From NCBI GenBank assembly GCA_029287335.1, contig JARFRI010000043.1:1-5308 (forward strand): 5,308 bases of DNA, in the 5' to 3' direction. Made by a program: the position numbers and the translations under genes. Positions within the stretch are counted from its first letter, which is position 1, and each line of letters begins with the position of its first letter. Below, one piece after another: positions 4,715-5,308 of the stretch. Source of the stretch: Phycisphaera sp. GTDB lineage: Bacteria; Planctomycetota; Phycisphaerae; Phycisphaerales; Phycisphaeraceae. The notes beneath the pieces are model-generated. The model saw only the letters and a list, made by a program, of their open reading frames with translations. It was not told the origin of the DNA and did not search any database.

Positions 4715-5308
4715 TTAGACAGAACCCGAAACGCATCGCGCGATCAGCACGCCTTTGTCCCCGCCCACCGGCACCGCTTGATGCCCCTGGATCGGATGCG
4801 TTGTCGCAATGCGTTGAAGTAATGTGTTGAGCTCGGCCTGCTCGGCAACGGTAAAAGGAACAAACAGCAGCAACGTCTCACCGATCGCTTGCGCGGGATC
4901 GAAAGAACGCAACGCCGACAGACCAACGACCGCCGTGCCAGCCACGGAATCATCCGACGCGATCGTCATCCCGCACTGCTCTGCGAGCCAGCGATAGGCT
5001 TGTTCGTCATCGCTGATGAGTCGGATCAAACTTCCGGGGGTGAAGTTGCGCAGTGCCTGGCAGAACCAGCGACCCGCCGCCATCGCCTCGGGCTCATGGC
5101 TGCGGTAAGCGCGATGCAGCAGCCCATTAAAAGGGGACAGTCCCCCTTTTTCTTGACCGCCAACAATCGCCCCGATGTGATCCGCGTAGCGCCTTGCCCA
5201 CAAGGCGAAAACGAGGCTGTAGTACACCGCCATGGTCGCCGCGGGCTCGTATCGGCCATTTAATAAATACTGACGCCACTGGGTTGAATACAGCGAAGCC
5301 GTCAGCGT
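4715..5308 (-). CDS. Protein of unknown function, 5' end outside the window
   Basis: The frame stays open from the TAA at 4715-4717 through to the window edge (at least 197 codons). The Met at 5231-5233 is probably internal: in-frame residues before it (SLYSTQWRQYLLNGRYEPAA) look like ordinary protein. Visible features are an aromatic stretch AVYYSLVFALWARRYADHIG just after that Met, a Gly/Lys/Pro-rich insert KGGLSPF encoded by a palindrome, a mixed alpha/beta region with LIRLISDDEQAYRWLAEQCG, and a C-terminal part with ETLLLFVPFTVAEQAEL and VGGDKGVLIARC. There is no clear transmembrane segment or catalytic motif I can name, and I do not recognise the family. The alternation of hydrophobic strands and helices suggests a cytoplasmic alpha/beta protein. 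It converges on the methyltransferase gene across the inverted-repeat element. The coding call rests on open length, composition and protein-like sequence. Confidence 0.65.
   Translation of the reverse strand, partial: TLTASLYSTQWRQYLLNGRYEPAATMAVYYSLVFALWARRYADHIGAIVGGQEKGGLSPFNGLLHRAYRSHEPEAMAAGRWFCQALRNFTPGSLIRLISDDEQAYRWLAEQCGMTIASDDSVAGTAVVGLSALRSFDPAQAIGETLLLFVPFTVAEQAELNTLLQRIATTHPIQGHQAVPVGGDKGVLIARCVSGSV
5129..5151. repeat. Short G/C palindrome with A/T tails inside a coding region
   Basis: GGGGAC and GTCCCC (5133-5138 and 5140-5145) are exact reverse complements around a single A. They are flanked by AAAA on the left and, after one extra C, TTTTT on the right. Read on either strand it has the shape of an intrinsic terminator (GC stem plus T-run), yet it lies in frame in the minus-strand gene, where it encodes KGGLSPF. 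From memory, very similar AAAAGGGGAC...GTCCCCTTTT elements are widespread in planctomycete and other environmental genomes, which would make this an inserted repeat. That is not verified here. Confidence 0.6.

Noticed and set aside
4322..4830. Small plus-strand frames running through the inverted repeat (4322-4648 and 4645-4830)
   Set aside because: They translate the repeat arms (products such as HAKALRRK and CALAPLREI). Such frames come from the repeat itself and are commonly mis-annotated as hypothetical proteins.
1..5308. CRISPR array, tRNA, rRNA, transposase or defence gene
   Set aside because: Looked for on both strands; no regularly spaced direct repeats, no tRNA-like cloverleaf and no recognisable transposase or nuclease motifs were seen.

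Overview
The window is GC-rich bacterial chromosome with ordinary housekeeping content. ScpB, a lipoprotein-type amidase without an obvious Shine-Dalgarno at several neighbouring starts, GT/methyltransferase fusions and a CGCAAAG-type inverted repeat together suggest a planctomycete, perhaps class Phycisphaerae. That placement rests on overall impression and memory, not on a marker gene, and is moderate to weak.

Layout. From left to right, three genes lie on the minus strand: scpB (2-658), a zinc N-acetylmuramoyl-L-alanine amidase lipoprotein (734-1462) and a two-domain glycosyltransferase/methyltransferase-like protein (1637-3238). A short divergent control region (about 3239-3344) separates the last of these from a plus-strand gene (3345-4595) with an intact SAM-dependent methyltransferase domain. 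That gene runs convergently into a minus-strand gene of unknown function (4715 to the window edge), which is cut at its 5' end. The convergent stop codons are separated by an inverted-repeat element of about 120 bp that contains a plus-strand intrinsic terminator.

How the genes relate. The amidase should act on peptidoglycan from the membrane or periplasmic side. ScpB works with SMC and ScpA in chromosome segregation. An intrinsic terminator separates these two genes, so they look like independent transcription units. The two central divergent genes are paralogues: they share a GT-like block, a GFD..APDLD...LLWNA block and a C-terminal Rossmann methyltransferase block. The minus-strand copy keeps the GT-A motifs and has a weakened methyltransferase motif I. 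The plus-strand copy keeps perfect methyltransferase motifs and has lost the N-terminal half of the GT domain, including its DxD. This reciprocal erosion is the most interesting signal here and suggests that the two products may work as a pair, probably in glycan assembly or modification. The substrate cannot be read from the sequence.

Other points of note are a short G/C palindrome (5129-5151) that lies in frame inside the right-hand gene and resembles a terminator, and a possible leaderless start for scpB. I see no tRNA, rRNA, CRISPR array, transposase or defence system.
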